Below are positions 44,675 to 54,044 of a DNA stretch of 64,000 bases, piece by piece (positions within the stretch are counted from its first letter, which is position 1; every line of letters starts with the position of its first letter). The position numbers were made by a program, and so were the translations under genes. The DNA is from Lysinibacillus fusiformis (lineage in GTDB: Bacteria > Bacillota > Bacilli > Bacillales_A > Planococcaceae). The notes below the pieces were generated by a model. That model was not told the DNA's origin. It searched no databases and saw only the letters and a program-made list of their open reading frames with translations. The stretch lies in the NCBI RefSeq assembly GCF_007362955.1, contig NZ_CP041696.1, positions 3,472,001 through 3,536,000 on the forward strand, written 5' to 3'.

Positions 44675-45052
44675 TTATTGTGCTTTTTTTTCAGTTTCTT
44701 CATTTTTGGACTGGCGATAGACCCGCAATAAATCAAATGCCAGTAACACCACAATAATATAAAAAATGGGGCTGTTAAATGATAACCCGAATTGTGACTC
44801 GCCTCCAAGTAATGATAATACAATCCACAGACCCACTGTGTAGAGGGTTACACCCACATATGCTTTTTTAGATAGCCTCTTATATGTACCCTTTGCCGTC
44901 GTGATTTGAATAATGACGAGGACTATTAATATGACAAGGATGATTTTTTTCGATAATACCTCTGCTAAAGTAGTTGCAGGGAAGAAATCATTGACGAATA
45001 GTAGTGTGAAAAATACTAGAATACAAAAATTTAAAATGCTTGAAAGCTTCAT
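44675..45052 (-). CDS. Small four-segment membrane protein
   Basis: A 125-residue protein with four hydrophobic segments (about 4-24, 36-53, 64-84 and 92-110) and a charged tail (RQSKNEETEKKAQ). No conserved motif is recognisable. ATG 45052 follows AAAGGAGAC. It is divergent from the yuaF-like operon, whose sigma-W-type promoter lies 123 bp away on the other strand. The function is unknown. Confidence 0.7.
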   Translation of the reverse strand: MKLSSILNFCILVFFTLLFVNDFFPATTLAEVLSKKIILVILIVLVIIQITTAKGTYKRLSKKAYVGVTLYTVGLWIVLSLLGGESQFGLSFNSPIFYIIVVLLAFDLLRVYRQSKNEETEKKAQ

Positions 45053-45174
45053 GTAATGTCTCCTTTGATGCCATTTGTTCCTTTCTATTGTAACATGGTT
45101 CTACCTTATAATCATATATTGCTACTATTGGAGAAAGATAAGTGGTTATATTATTTGGAAAATAATAAAAAATT

Positions 45175-45201
45175 TGAAACTTCTAGGGGAGTGTATCCGT
45201 A
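45175..45201 (+). promoter_or_regulatory. Sigma-W promoter for the flotillin operon
   Basis: TGAAAC (45175-45180), 17-bp spacer, CGTA (45198-45201): a full match to the sigma-W consensus. It lies 34 bp before the yuaF-like start. In B. subtilis yuaFG is a sigma-W operon, which agrees. Confidence 0.85.
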
Positions 45202-45234
45202 TAGTAGGTAAGATGATGAAAAGGGGTGAACAAC

Positions 45235-45765
45235 TTGACGCTATTTGGCTATTCACTTGAGCAGATTTATTTAGTGGTGTTAATTTTCGCTGGCCTTGCT
45301 ACGATATTGTTCATGTTTTTTGGAGATGCTGTTGAGGGCATTGGCGATGGGCTACCGATTTTAAATCCAAGTGTGATTTTATCATTCATCACGATGATGT
45401 CAGCAGCAGGTTTTATTTTAGAGAAACTAGCCTTATTTTCTAGCGGATGGAACATCGTTGCTGCTATACTCATCGGAATTATTTTAAGTGTACTATTTTA
45501 TTTATTCATTCTTGTTCCGCTGAAATCGGCTGATGTCTCTTTAGCTTATACGGAAGAATCGCTTGGTGGTCAATTAGGAAGGGTTATAGTACCTATACCA
45601 ATAGACGGCTTTGGGGAAGTTGTGATAGAGACAGCGAGTGGCATGATTTCAAAACGAGCAGTAGGCTTTGACAATGAGACGATCGACTATGATACGACGG
45701 TACTTATTGTGGAAGTGAAAGAGGGTACTCTCCTAGTGAGGGCCTATGAAAAGAAATTTATATAA
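45235..45765 (+). CDS. yuaF: NfeD-like membrane protein, YuaF homologue
   Basis: A 176-residue protein with three membrane segments (about 10-30, 42-66 and 72-95) and a C-terminal OB-fold NfeD domain (about 110-176, SLGGQLGRVIVPIPIDGFGE). I prefer TTG 45235, eight bases after AAGGGG; GTG 45226 overlaps that site. It precedes the flotillin gene by 15 bp. In Bacillus, YuaF works with the flotillin YuaG/FloT in functional membrane microdomains and contributes to envelope stress tolerance. The promoter upstream is a clear sigma-W type. Confidence 0.88.
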   Translation: MTLFGYSLEQIYLVVLIFAGLATILFMFFGDAVEGIGDGLPILNPSVILSFITMMSAAGFILEKLALFSSGWNIVAAILIGIILSVLFYLFILVPLKSADVSLAYTEESLGGQLGRVIVPIPIDGFGEVVIETASGMISKRAVGFDNETIDYDTTVLIVEVKEGTLLVRAYEKKFI

Positions 45766-45780
45766 AGGGGAGACAGTAAT

Positions 45781-47331
45781 ATGACGAGTATTTTAATTGT
45801 TGTAGGTGTTGTAGCATTTATATTAATCGCCATTGTGGGAATGTATGTGACGAAATATCGTACAGCAGGTCCAGATGAAGCACTGATTGTGACAGGTAGC
45901 TATCTTGGCTCAAAAAATGTACATAAGGATGAGTCAGGGAATCGCATAAAAATTATACGTGGGGGCGGTACTTTCGTTTTCCCAATTTTCCAGCAAGCAC
46001 AGCCATTAAGTCTTTTATCTAGTAAACTAGAGGTGACAACGCCGGAAGTGTATACGGAGCAAGGGGTTCCTGTAATGGCAGATGGTACAGCTATCATTAA
46101 AATTGGCGGCTCTATTTCTGAAATTGCCACAGCGGCAGAGCAGTTTTTAGGGAAGCAAAAATCAGAACGTGAAGGTGAAGCACGTGAGGTATTAGAGGGT
46201 CACTTGCGTTCCATTTTAGGCTCAATGACTGTGGAGGAAATTTACAAAAATCGTGATAAATTCTCGCAGGAAGTTCAACGTGTAGCTTCTCAGGATTTAG
46301 CAAAGATGGGTCTAGTCATTGTGTCCTTTACGATTAAGGATGTACGCGATAAAAACGGTTATTTAGATTCACTTGGTAAACCGAGAATCGCTCAGGTTAA
46401 ACGTGATGCGGATATTGCGACTGCAGATGCAGAAAAAGAGACGCGTATAAAACGTGCAGAAGCGTCTAAAGAAGCGCAGAAGGCAGAATTAGAGCGTGCG
46501 ACTGAAATTGCGGAAGCGGAAAAAGAAAACCAATTAAAGGTAGCTGAATTCCGTCGCGAGCAGGATATTGCCAAAGCTCGCGCTGACCAAGCATATGAGC
46601 TTGAAACAGCCCGTGCGAAACAGGAAGTAACGGAACAAGAAATGCAAATTCGCATTATTGAGCGTCAAAAACAAATTGAATTAGAAGAAAAAGAGATTTT
46701 ACGTCGTGAGAAACAATATGATTCGGAAGTAAAGAAAAAGGCAGATGCTGATCGTTATGCAGTGGAGCAAAATGCGGCAGCGGAAAAAAGTCGTGAGCTT
46801 GCGCAAGCTGATGCAGAGAAATATCGAATTGAGTCGTTAGCGAAAGCGGAAGCAGAGAAGATTCGATTGGACGGTCTTGCAAAAGCAGATGCAGAGCGTG
46901 CTCAAGGGGAAACAGATGCAGATATTATTCGTCTGCGTGGTCTTGCCGAAGCCGAGGCGAAACGTAAAATTGCAGAAGCCTTTGAATACTACGGTCAAGC
47001 AGCTGTCCTGGATATGGTTGTACGCATGATGCCTGAATATGCGAAGGAACTTGCAAGCCCACTTGGTAACATTGACAAGATTACTGTTGTGGATACTGGT
47101 GGTGGCGAAGGCGGTGGCGGTGCCAATAAGGTGACGTCGTACGCAACGAACTTAATGTCAACACTGCAGGAATCTTTGAAAGAAACTTCAGGCATTGACG
47201 TCAAGGAATTGATTGAAAGCTATGCAGGCAAGCATACACTACGTCCTGAGCTTGAGCAAATTGCGGTTGGTCTAGGGAAACAACAAGCATCAAAGGCTTT
47301 AGAGGAAATAAAAGAACCAGTTGAACAATAA
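45781..47331 (+). CDS. floT: Flotillin
   Basis: A 516-residue membrane-associated protein: N-terminal hydrophobic hairpin (about 4-22), SPFH/band-7 domain (about 30-205, TPEVYTEQGVPVMADGTAII), then a long Glu/Ala/Lys-rich coiled coil (about 205-400) with EAxAE repeats, and a C-terminal segment with GGGEGGGGANK before the last helix. It assembles into microdomain scaffolds under the membrane and affects fluidity, protein secretion and wall synthesis. ATG 45781 follows GGGGAGAC. It is cotranscribed with the YuaF-like gene and ends at a perfect 40-nt palindromic terminator. Confidence 0.95.
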   Translation: MTSILIVVGVVAFILIAIVGMYVTKYRTAGPDEALIVTGSYLGSKNVHKDESGNRIKIIRGGGTFVFPIFQQAQPLSLLSSKLEVTTPEVYTEQGVPVMADGTAIIKIGGSISEIATAAEQFLGKQKSEREGEAREVLEGHLRSILGSMTVEEIYKNRDKFSQEVQRVASQDLAKMGLVIVSFTIKDVRDKNGYLDSLGKPRIAQVKRDADIATADAEKETRIKRAEASKEAQKAELERATEIAEAEKENQLKVAEFRREQDIAKARADQAYELETARAKQEVTEQEMQIRIIERQKQIELEEKEILRREKQYDSEVKKKADADRYAVEQNAAAEKSRELAQADAEKYRIESLAKAEAEKIRLDGLAKADAERAQGETDADIIRLRGLAEAEAKRKIAEAFEYYGQAAVLDMVVRMMPEYAKELASPLGNIDKITVVDTGGGEGGGGANKVTSYATNLMSTLQESLKETSGIDVKELIESYAGKHTLRPELEQIAVGLGKQQASKALEEIKEPVEQ

Positions 47332-47333
47332 TG

Positions 47334-47373
47334 AAAAAAGCTACATGATACAGCTGTATCATGTAGCTTTTTT
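47334..47373. terminator. Perfect palindromic terminator after floT
   Basis: A 40-nt perfect palindrome: AAAAAAGCTACATGATACAG and its complement. A and T runs at the ends allow function in both directions for the convergent GNAT gene. Confidence 0.9.
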
Positions 47374-47483
47374 AGGGTACTCCTGCAACTCTATAGGCAC
47401 AGGCGTATTAATAAACAGTATCAAGTGGCGATGTTGCATGATTAAGCGGCGGAAACGGTCATCGGTGCTAGCTATCCTTATAC

Positions 47484-48032
47484 CTATTTCTGCCATTCTT
47501 TTGCGAGCATACCATATACCACATGGTCAACATAGTGGTCGTACAGCCATTCAGCGGCGCGTATCGTTCCTTCTGTTGTAAAGTTTAGTCGTTCAGGAAT
47601 AGCACGACTTTTTACATTACCAGCAGCGGCTCGAATTTCCACTTTATTGAGCTGTAGCTCTTCAAATGCATAGTGCATTAAAGCTTTCACAGTCTTCGTC
47701 ATAATGCCATGCCCTTGTGCGTCTTTACTTAGCCAATAGCCAATTGCAGCAATTTTATTGGAAGGATTGATGGCATTAAAACCCGCAATGCCAACGATTT
47801 CATTTCGAAAAATAATAACAAGAGAGAGGCTACTTTTTGCTTCGTAGCCTGCGATACAGCTTTCAATATAAGCTCTTGAATCGGCCACCACTTTTGTGAA
47901 ATCAAGCCACGGCAACCATTCGCGTAGGTATTCCCTAGACGCATCCGTTAGGGCAAAAACTGCGTGTGCATCTTCTACAGCCACAGTACGTAAGGATAAT
48001 TCTTGATCAATCGTAATTTGCAAGCCATTCAC
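47484..48032 (-). CDS. RimJ/RimL-type N-acetyltransferase
   Basis: A 182-residue GNAT protein with the ribosomal-protein-acetyltransferase layout: LSLRTVAVEDAHAVFALTDA at the N terminus, SLVIIFRNEIVGIAGF in the middle, motif A as IGYWLSKDAQGHGIMTKTVKAL, and a C-terminal RAIPERLNFTTEGTIR where an Asn/Lys variation replaces the usual ENRASxxxxEKxGF. It may acetylate ribosomal proteins or small amines. In B. subtilis a GNAT gene (yuaI) also follows yuaFG, but here it is on the opposite strand, so equivalence is uncertain. Confidence 0.85.
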   Translation of the reverse strand: MNGLQITIDQELSLRTVAVEDAHAVFALTDASREYLREWLPWLDFTKVVADSRAYIESCIAGYEAKSSLSLVIIFRNEIVGIAGFNAINPSNKIAAIGYWLSKDAQGHGIMTKTVKALMHYAFEELQLNKVEIRAAAGNVKSRAIPERLNFTTEGTIRAAEWLYDHYVDHVVYGMLAKEWQK

Positions 48033-48048
48033 TCCAGTTCTTTTTATT

Positions 48049-48256
48049 ATCCCGCATTAACGGTCAGTAAGTCGAACAACTGCCCGTAAAAGCCCGATTG
48101 GTTCAACTAGCAATCAGTGGGGATGAAGAAAACCCCACTGACTGTAGTTTCACTGTATCCCGCATTAACGGTCAGTAAGTCGAACAACTGCCCGTAAAAG
48201 CCCGATTGGTTCAACTAGTGAAGAAAAAGCCCCACTGCTTGAAGTTTCACTTTACT
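48049..48256. repeat. 108-bp tandem repeat of palindromic units
   Basis: A 63-bp block (TATCCCGCATTAACGGTCAG through GGTTCAACTAG) occurs at 48049-48111 and again at 48157-48219 without change. Each is followed by a GAAGAAAA-CCCCACTG-AGTTTCAC tail (48121-48156 and 48220-48256). In the first copy CAGTGGGG-atgaagaaaa-CCCCACTG forms a hairpin. The tail is the same element found at 16720-16757 and, inverted, 8201-8234. Confidence 0.85.
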
Positions 48257-49076
48257 TTAGGGCATTATGCATAAAGCTTTTCATTTCTTGGCTTAAAGTG
48301 GTTAGCTCTTCGATAATTTCACTAAAATCTTGTACAAGCTGTGCCTGTTCATTCGTTGCATCGTTGATTTGCCCCATATTTTGTCTTAGATTTTCAAGGT
48401 TTGAATTAATGTTACGAAGGGATGTTTCAATATTCTCAGTTGCACTAGATGTTTCAAATGACAGCTTTCTAACCTCTTGTGCCACGATATTAAAACCAGC
48501 GCCATGTTGTCCCGCACGAGCAGCTTCAATGGATGCATTTAAGCCTAATAAATTTGTTTGACGAGAAATACTTTTTATTAAATTTGTGACATCATTTGTT
48601 CTTTCTGAATCTTCAAGGGCATGTTGCGCCTGCTTGTTTATTTCCTCACTAGTCGCAGCTAGTTCTTCAGAATGTGAGGCAATGGTATGTACTTTATCTT
48701 GTAAGCTATTTACAATGCTATCCATGGAATTCATATAGTTTTCGAGCTTGAGCTCACTATCAATTGGAAGACCGAAAGCAAGAGCACCTATGACTTTGCC
48801 ATTTTCTCGAATGGGAAATGAAAAAGCATTAATAGCAATGCCATATACTTCTTCTGAGATAATAACATCGGCATTCTGTCCTCGAAAGGCAATAAAAACG
48901 TTTTGATCAGCTGGATTTACTTTTTGCCCATCCTGATAACCTGAGTCAACACGTTTACCAGCTAAATATTTTACAACGGTTTCACTTTCCTTTTCAACGA
49001 CAGCCACGATAGCTTCTTCTTTTAAAGCAAGATGGATGTAGGGTACTGAAAGTACTAAAGCTTCAATAATACTCAT
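48252..49076 (-). CDS. Soluble chemoreceptor-like signal transducer (YfmS-like)
   Basis: A 274-residue cytoplasmic protein with no membrane segment. The N-terminal 110 residues form a small PAS/GAF/Cache-like sensor ([38 protein letters not shown]). The C-terminal 150 residues are a short MCP signalling helix pair with an intact tip ([40 protein letters not shown]). The size and layout are those of YfmS-type soluble transducers. It probably joins chemoreceptor arrays to report an internal signal. The 3' end runs into the palindromic repeat array. Confidence 0.85.
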   Translation of the reverse strand: MSIIEALVLSVPYIHLALKEEAIVAVVEKESETVVKYLAGKRVDSGYQDGQKVNPADQNVFIAFRGQNADVIISEEVYGIAINAFSFPIRENGKVIGALAFGLPIDSELKLENYMNSMDSIVNSLQDKVHTIASHSEELAATSEEINKQAQHALEDSERTNDVTNLIKSISRQTNLLGLNASIEAARAGQHGAGFNIVAQEVRKLSFETSSATENIETSLRNINSNLENLRQNMGQINDATNEQAQLVQDFSEIIEELTTLSQEMKSFMHNALK

Positions 49077-49547
49077 AAAAACGCCTCCGATTTTGGTGAA
49101 GAAAATAATCTAGTCACCTAACTTGTATGTACAGTGATTTCTAGATTTATCATTCCCAGTCTAACACAATATTTTCCAATCCAAAATAGATGGTCTATTA
49201 TTTTTACTGAAAAAACTGTGACATTGTCGTCACAGTGTCCGTATACTAATCGTTACGGTATAAATCTTTTAAATATGAAGGAACACGTTAGATTTCAGGG
49301 TAAATAGTAGATTTGTTAATGCCTACGATATTCAGTGCTTTAAGTGTGTGCGAATTGTTTTGTCTAACATGAATAGACTTGATAGCACCTGTTATGAAAC
49401 TGCTTATACGAATGTCAAATAAAATCATTAAAACTAAAAGGGAAATACAGGTATATTTGTCCGTTTTTTGACGAACTTCAGTGTTTTTTGAAGAATATTG
49501 TATTAGAATAATAGATAGAAATGGATTGTACATAGGGAGAGAGAGAA
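49077..49547. other. Intergenic region with two dyads
   Basis: No gene is visible. ACTGTGAC-attgtc-GTCACAGT (49215-49236) is a perfect 8-6-8 dyad, and CCGTA...TTACGG (49239-49258) is a second, imperfect one directly after it. These could be operators for the MFS gene, but they lie about 300 bp upstream of its start and no regulator gene is adjacent. The rest is AT-rich. Confidence 0.4.
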
Positions 49548-50762
49548 ATGGATTATATACAGAAGGGAACAAAGGCGTTTACCAAAGCAAATTGGGCCCT
49601 CTTTTTAGCGGGTTTTATTACCTTTGCAAATTTATACGTATCACAGCCATTGTTACCAACATTTGCAGAGGAATTTCATGTATCGCCTGCAGTTGCAAGT
49701 CTTTCTTTGTCAGTGACGACATTTGCGCTGTCCATAAGTATGATTATTGTCGGCTCCTTATCGGAGGCTTGGGGTAGAAAGGCATTGATGACGATTTCTA
49801 TTTTTGCAGCATCGTTCCTGACGCTAGCACTGGCTTTTTCCCCTAACTTTGAAACGATTCTAGCTTTGCGCGTTATACAGGGTGTTGTTTTTGCAGGTTT
49901 ACCTGCGATTGCAATGGCCTACTTAGGAGAAGAAATGGACCCCCGGAGCCTCGGTGTTGCTATGGGTCTCTATATAAGTGGTAACTCAGTAGGGGGGCTT
50001 AGTGGTCGTGTCATTATTGGTACTTTAACAGACCTTTATAACTGGCAAGTTGGTATGATTGTGCTCGGCATTATGAGTCTCGTTATTAGTGTGCTTTTCG
50101 TCTGGATGTTACCGAATTCTAAGCATTTTTCGCCACGTCCATTACAACTAAAAGCATTAACGACATCACTTATTCAACATGTGAAAGACCCATCGATGCT
50201 TTGTCTTTTTGGCATTGGTTTTGTGTTAATGGGGAGCTTTGTCACACTTTATAACTATATTGGCTTTAAATTGATGGCACCTCCGTATGATTTAAGCGCC
50301 ACAATTGTTGGATGGATTTTTGTAATTTATTTGGTCGGGACTTTTAGCTCGGCTTGGTTTGGTAGTTTAGCAGATAAATATGGTCGACAAAAAATGTTAT
50401 TACAATCGATTGCGATTATGTTTGCTGGGGCAATCATTACATTAAATGGTCTACTCAGTTTGAAAATTATCGGTATTACAGTATTTACTTTTGGCTTTTT
50501 TGCTGCACACTCTATTGCCAGTGGTTGGGTGAGTAAACGTGCCACTCATGATAAAGCGCAAGCATCTTCCCTATATTTATTTTTCTATTATTTTGGCTCC
50601 AGTGTAGGTGGAACGGCAGGTGGCGTATTTTGGATGCACTTCGGTTGGGGAGGCGTCATTGCAATGATTACTGTCTTTTTAGTCGTTGCTTGTTTGCTAT
50701 CGTTCTTATTAAAGGGAATCATCGCTAAGCAAAGCATGGTTACAGGTCATTCGTGTTCATAA
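49548..50762 (+). CDS. MFS transporter (drug/metabolite exporter)
   Basis: A 404-residue protein with 12 membrane segments. The MFS motif A is present between segments 2 and 3 as GSLSEAWGRKALM and repeated in the second half as GSLADKYGRQKML, the usual sign of internal duplication. The opening LFLAGFITFANLYVSQPLLPTFAEEF and the segment-5 region GLYISGNSVGGLSGRVI resemble YgaY/YnfM-type members. ATG 49548 follows GGGAGAGAGAG. It likely exports small organic compounds by proton antiport. The substrate is unknown. Confidence 0.9.
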   Translation: MDYIQKGTKAFTKANWALFLAGFITFANLYVSQPLLPTFAEEFHVSPAVASLSLSVTTFALSISMIIVGSLSEAWGRKALMTISIFAASFLTLALAFSPNFETILALRVIQGVVFAGLPAIAMAYLGEEMDPRSLGVAMGLYISGNSVGGLSGRVIIGTLTDLYNWQVGMIVLGIMSLVISVLFVWMLPNSKHFSPRPLQLKALTTSLIQHVKDPSMLCLFGIGFVLMGSFVTLYNYIGFKLMAPPYDLSATIVGWIFVIYLVGTFSSAWFGSLADKYGRQKMLLQSIAIMFAGAIITLNGLLSLKIIGITVFTFGFFAAHSIASGWVSKRATHDKAQASSLYLFFYYFGSSVGGTAGGVFWMHFGWGGVIAMITVFLVVACLLSFLLKGIIAKQSMVTGHSCS

Positions 50763-50825
50763 TTATTTTTTGTGAGGTGCGGATTTGGTTTGATAGAACT
50801 TCTATTATAAACACTATTTGTAAAG

Positions 50826-50945
50826 ATGGTTTATATGCTGTTACTAGTTGCAGGTGTATTCTTAATGTCGCAAGGTATACGATCTATGTTTGGTCATAGT
50901 GTAGAATGTATGCGGGACTTATATAAAATGAAAAGAAGCATGTGA
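50826..50945 (+). CDS. 39-residue single-membrane-segment ORF
   Basis: A short frame, MVYMLLLVAGVFLMSQGI followed by a charged end (CMRDLYKMKRSM). It forms one membrane helix with a positive C-terminal side. No good ribosome site precedes it (only GTAAAG), and its end is inside the terminator stem before fabI. It may be a genuine small membrane protein or chance. Confidence 0.3.
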   Translation: MVYMLLLVAGVFLMSQGIRSMFGHSVECMRDLYKMKRSM

Positions 50946-50976
50946 GATCAATGACGATCTTACATGCTTTCTTTTG
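50932..50976. terminator. Bidirectional terminator, AAGCATGT stem type
   Basis: AAAGAAGCATGTGAGATC pairs with GATCTTACATGCTTTCTTT. It lies between the MFS gene region and the convergent fabI. Confidence 0.85.
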
Positions 50977-50977
50977 T

Positions 50978-51760
50978 TTAACCCATAATATTGTAGCCTG
51001 CGTCGATGTAGATTGTTTCTCCCGTAACACCACGTGATAGGTGAGATAGCATCACAATCGTCATATCTGCGACTTCGTCTTGTTGTACATTTCGTTTTAA
51101 TGGTGCAGTCTCTTCGATTTTGTGTAAAATCGTGTTGAATGAAGGAACACCTTTTGCTGCAAGTGTACGAATCGCCCCAGCAGAAATGGCATTGACACGA
51201 ATATTGTCTTGACCAATATCAGCAGCTAGGTAGCGCATAGAAGCTTCTAATGCAGCTTTAGCGACACCCATTACGTTGTAGCCGTCTAGCACACGTTCTG
51301 CACCTAGATAACTCATTGTTACAATAGAACCGCCTTCTGTCATGTATGGATGTGCGGCTTTTGCTGTTGAAATTAAAGAGTACGCACTTGTGTCTTGCGC
51401 GAATGCATAACCGTCACGAGTTGTCTCTAAAAAGCGATTGTGTAAATCTTCTGCATTGGCAAATGCTACAGAATGTACAATTCCGTGGATAACGCCGACT
51501 TTAGCGCCAATCTCATCGAAGGCTGCTTTTGTGCTTTCGTCACTGTTGACGTCACATTGTACAATAAAGGCTTCAGGTTGACCATAATTTTCAAGTTGCT
51601 TTTGTAATTTCTTTAATGAACGTTCTTGACGATACGTGAAAATCACATTAGCGCCGACATCAAATAGACGTTTTGCGATTCCCCAAGCAATACTACGATC
51701 ATTCGCTACGCCCATTACGACGATATTTTTATCTTTTAATTGTAATAAATTTTCCACCAT
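50978..51760 (-). CDS. fabI: Enoyl-[acyl-carrier-protein] reductase, NADH type
   Basis: A 260-residue enzyme of the FabI type within the SDR superfamily. The cofactor site is GVANDRSIAWGIAKRL. The catalytic Tyr/Lys pair lies in SYLGAERVLDGYNVMGVAKAALEA with the YxxxxxxK spacing specific to FabI, and the substrate loop is AGAIRTLAAKG. It reduces the enoyl-ACP double bond in the last step of each fatty-acid elongation cycle. ATG 51760 follows AAAGGGG. A FapR-type operator 35 bp upstream puts it under malonyl-CoA-responsive control, as in other Bacillales. Confidence 0.96.
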   Translation of the reverse strand: MVENLLQLKDKNIVVMGVANDRSIAWGIAKRLFDVGANVIFTYRQERSLKKLQKQLENYGQPEAFIVQCDVNSDESTKAAFDEIGAKVGVIHGIVHSVAFANAEDLHNRFLETTRDGYAFAQDTSAYSLISTAKAAHPYMTEGGSIVTMSYLGAERVLDGYNVMGVAKAALEASMRYLAADIGQDNIRVNAISAGAIRTLAAKGVPSFNTILHKIEETAPLKRNVQQDEVADMTIVMLSHLSRGVTGETIYIDAGYNIMG

Positions 51761-51794
51761 CTATAAGAACCCCTTTGCAAAATAATATCTGTTA

Positions 51795-51811
51795 TTAGTA
51801 CCAACTACTAA
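51795..51811. promoter_or_regulatory. FapR operator upstream of fabI
   Basis: TTAGTA-CCAAC-TACTAA is a 17-bp dyad matching the FapR site TTAGTACCnnnTACTAA. It lies 35 bp before the fabI start on the template side. FapR represses fatty-acid genes until malonyl-CoA is abundant. Confidence 0.85.
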
Positions 51812-52059
51812 AAGTTTATCATACATAAATTATGGTTGCAATAACAATCTGAAAAGAGAATTTAACTTTAGATAAGCGGGATTTCAAAGTTCGATTTTGT
51901 ATACGTTAGTAGAATATCACGGTTAATATAGGTGCAAAAACTCAACGACAGGGTGGGTGGTCTAAATGTAAATTAAACCAAGGAAGGCATAGTTCACAAA
52001 AAAAATTCACCTCAAATCGATTGAGATGGATTTTGTAAAACAGGATTTACCTGCATATT

Positions 52060-52597
52060 GTATAGAAATCCAATGCTTTTCTCTGTCATTTTTAGACTTT
52101 GCCATGTCCAATTAGCAGCTTCTTTTAAATTACTTGCGCTTTGATTTTGGCTGTAATTTTTCCTGCATTTGAACTAAAGCATTCAACTTTTTTAAATAGG
52201 CATTCTCCATTTCTAGCTGTTAGGAATAAGGGCATCGAATCCACCAGCATAAAAATTTCTCCACCATGTTCGCACTAATGATGGAGAAGAAATATTAAAG
52301 ATAGCCGCTGCATCGTAGGAGAATGTACCCGTTTTATTCATATAATTAAGTACATCCATTTTAAACTTCGCAGAATAACTTGTATAGGATTTCTTAAATC
52401 CCTCTTCTCCCTGTATTTGATATAAACGGAGCCATCCTTGAATCATTTGATAAGAAACCTTATATAAATCTTGAAGTTCCAAATGACTATGTTTCTCCTC
52501 AGACGAGCAATAAATATTTTCTCTTCGGCAGTAAAATGAGCCATAAAAACACCCCTAAATTGTTAGATTTGGTGTCTAACAATTTAGGGGCAGTTCA
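52060..52597 (-). mobile_element. IS3-family (IS150-type) element remnant
   Basis: On the minus strand an orfA-like frame starts at 52544 (MAHFTAEEKIFIARLR), shifts frame near 52485, continues as LYKVSYQMIQGWLRLYQ to NISSPSLVRTWWRNFYAGGF, stops at 52213 and resumes in another frame as LEMENAYLKKLNALVQMQEK. That is the HTH plus leucine-zipper order of IS3 orfA. The upstream end TGAACTGCCCC carries a perfect 16-bp hairpin TCTAACAATTTAGGGG (52552-52590). orfB, the integrase, is absent, so the element is dead. Confidence 0.75.
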
Positions 52598-52661
52598 GTT
52601 TGTCTACAGTCTGAGGCATCTAATTATGGATGCCTAGTTGTTGGAATGGTACTTAATAAAA

Positions 52662-53012
<351 letters not shown>

Positions 53013-53015
53013 TCA

Positions 53016-54044
53016 ATGTTTCAACAAATTTTATTGCAAATTTTTCAGAAGCTCAATAACGAACGAACAGTTTCGGCAGCTTATCATGTATTAAGAGGAA
53101 AACGTTCAGGCCAGACAATTCAAGACATTGGACTCTTTCAGCTACATAACTATTTTGGTTTACTTCCAAAGTTATCACGGGCAACATTTGATGAGGCTGT
53201 ATCCACGTTTTTGCAATATAGTTGGTTAAATATGCAGGAAACTGGTCACTATTCCATGAAAAAGCTAGGTTTACAGCGAGCAGAGCAGACAACCACTTTT
53301 TTGTTTGATGGTTGGCATTATCGAGGGAATGAGCATGCATTTTTTGCTCGATTATCCCTGATTGTCCAAAGTTTATCGTATCACCGAGCGGAGATTCATT
53401 CATTTTCTCCGATTAGCAAAGATCCACAGGTACAAGCGTGGGTGCGTACTTTCTTAGTCGATCATAAGTATCGGTCAGGGCATTTGCAGCAACAGCTATT
53501 CGAGGAATGTCAACTAATATTGGCTGCACTGCCTCTATCTGATCGAAATAAACAGCTAGTCCTCTATCGATTGAGCGGTCATGGCTTACCTGGCTGGACG
53601 TGGCAGCAACTTGCAAACAATCGCAAGGAAACCGTTTTAGATAGTCAATTAGCATTTACAGAACTGCTACATACACTATTAAATGAAGTGCACAAGACCA
53701 GTGATTATTTACTACTTGGTCAAATAGCTGATGGATTACGCATTAAGGCGTTGCTGACTGATTCTGCACAACAAACTGCCCATTTTTATGAGCAAGGCTA
53801 TTCGATGGAGCAAATCGTTCAAATACGCAATTTAAAACAAAGTACGATTGAGGATCATTTAGTTGAATTAGCGATGAATGAACCGAACTTTTCCATTGGC
53901 CCATTCGTCTCTTATGAAGAAGCGGAAAAAGTATGGCAGGCATCCAAGCAATATCAAACCAAAAAATTAAAGGCATTGCACGAAGTGGTTGAAGGCATGA
54001 GCTACTTCCAACTTAGACTTGTCCTTGCGAAGGGGGAAGTATAA
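53016..54044 (+). CDS. ypbB: YpbB-like helix-turn-helix protein
   Basis: A 342-residue soluble protein. The C-terminal part holds a helix-turn-helix of the RecQ-associated HTH_40 kind (HFYEQGYSMEQIVQIRNLKQ, STIEDHLVELAMNE). The N-terminal two thirds are helical with no enzyme motif. ATG 53016 follows GGAGGA; TTG 52998 is inside that site. The stop touches the start of the RecQ-like helicase gene without a gap, so the two are translationally linked. The helicase is a short form lacking the usual extra C-terminal domains, and YpbB may supply the missing DNA-binding part; this is inference. Confidence 0.85.
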   Translation: MFQQILLQIFQKLNNERTVSAAYHVLRGKRSGQTIQDIGLFQLHNYFGLLPKLSRATFDEAVSTFLQYSWLNMQETGHYSMKKLGLQRAEQTTTFLFDGWHYRGNEHAFFARLSLIVQSLSYHRAEIHSFSPISKDPQVQAWVRTFLVDHKYRSGHLQQQLFEECQLILAALPLSDRNKQLVLYRLSGHGLPGWTWQQLANNRKETVLDSQLAFTELLHTLLNEVHKTSDYLLLGQIADGLRIKALLTDSAQQTAHFYEQGYSMEQIVQIRNLKQSTIEDHLVELAMNEPNFSIGPFVSYEEAEKVWQASKQYQTKKLKALHEVVEGMSYFQLRLVLAKGEV

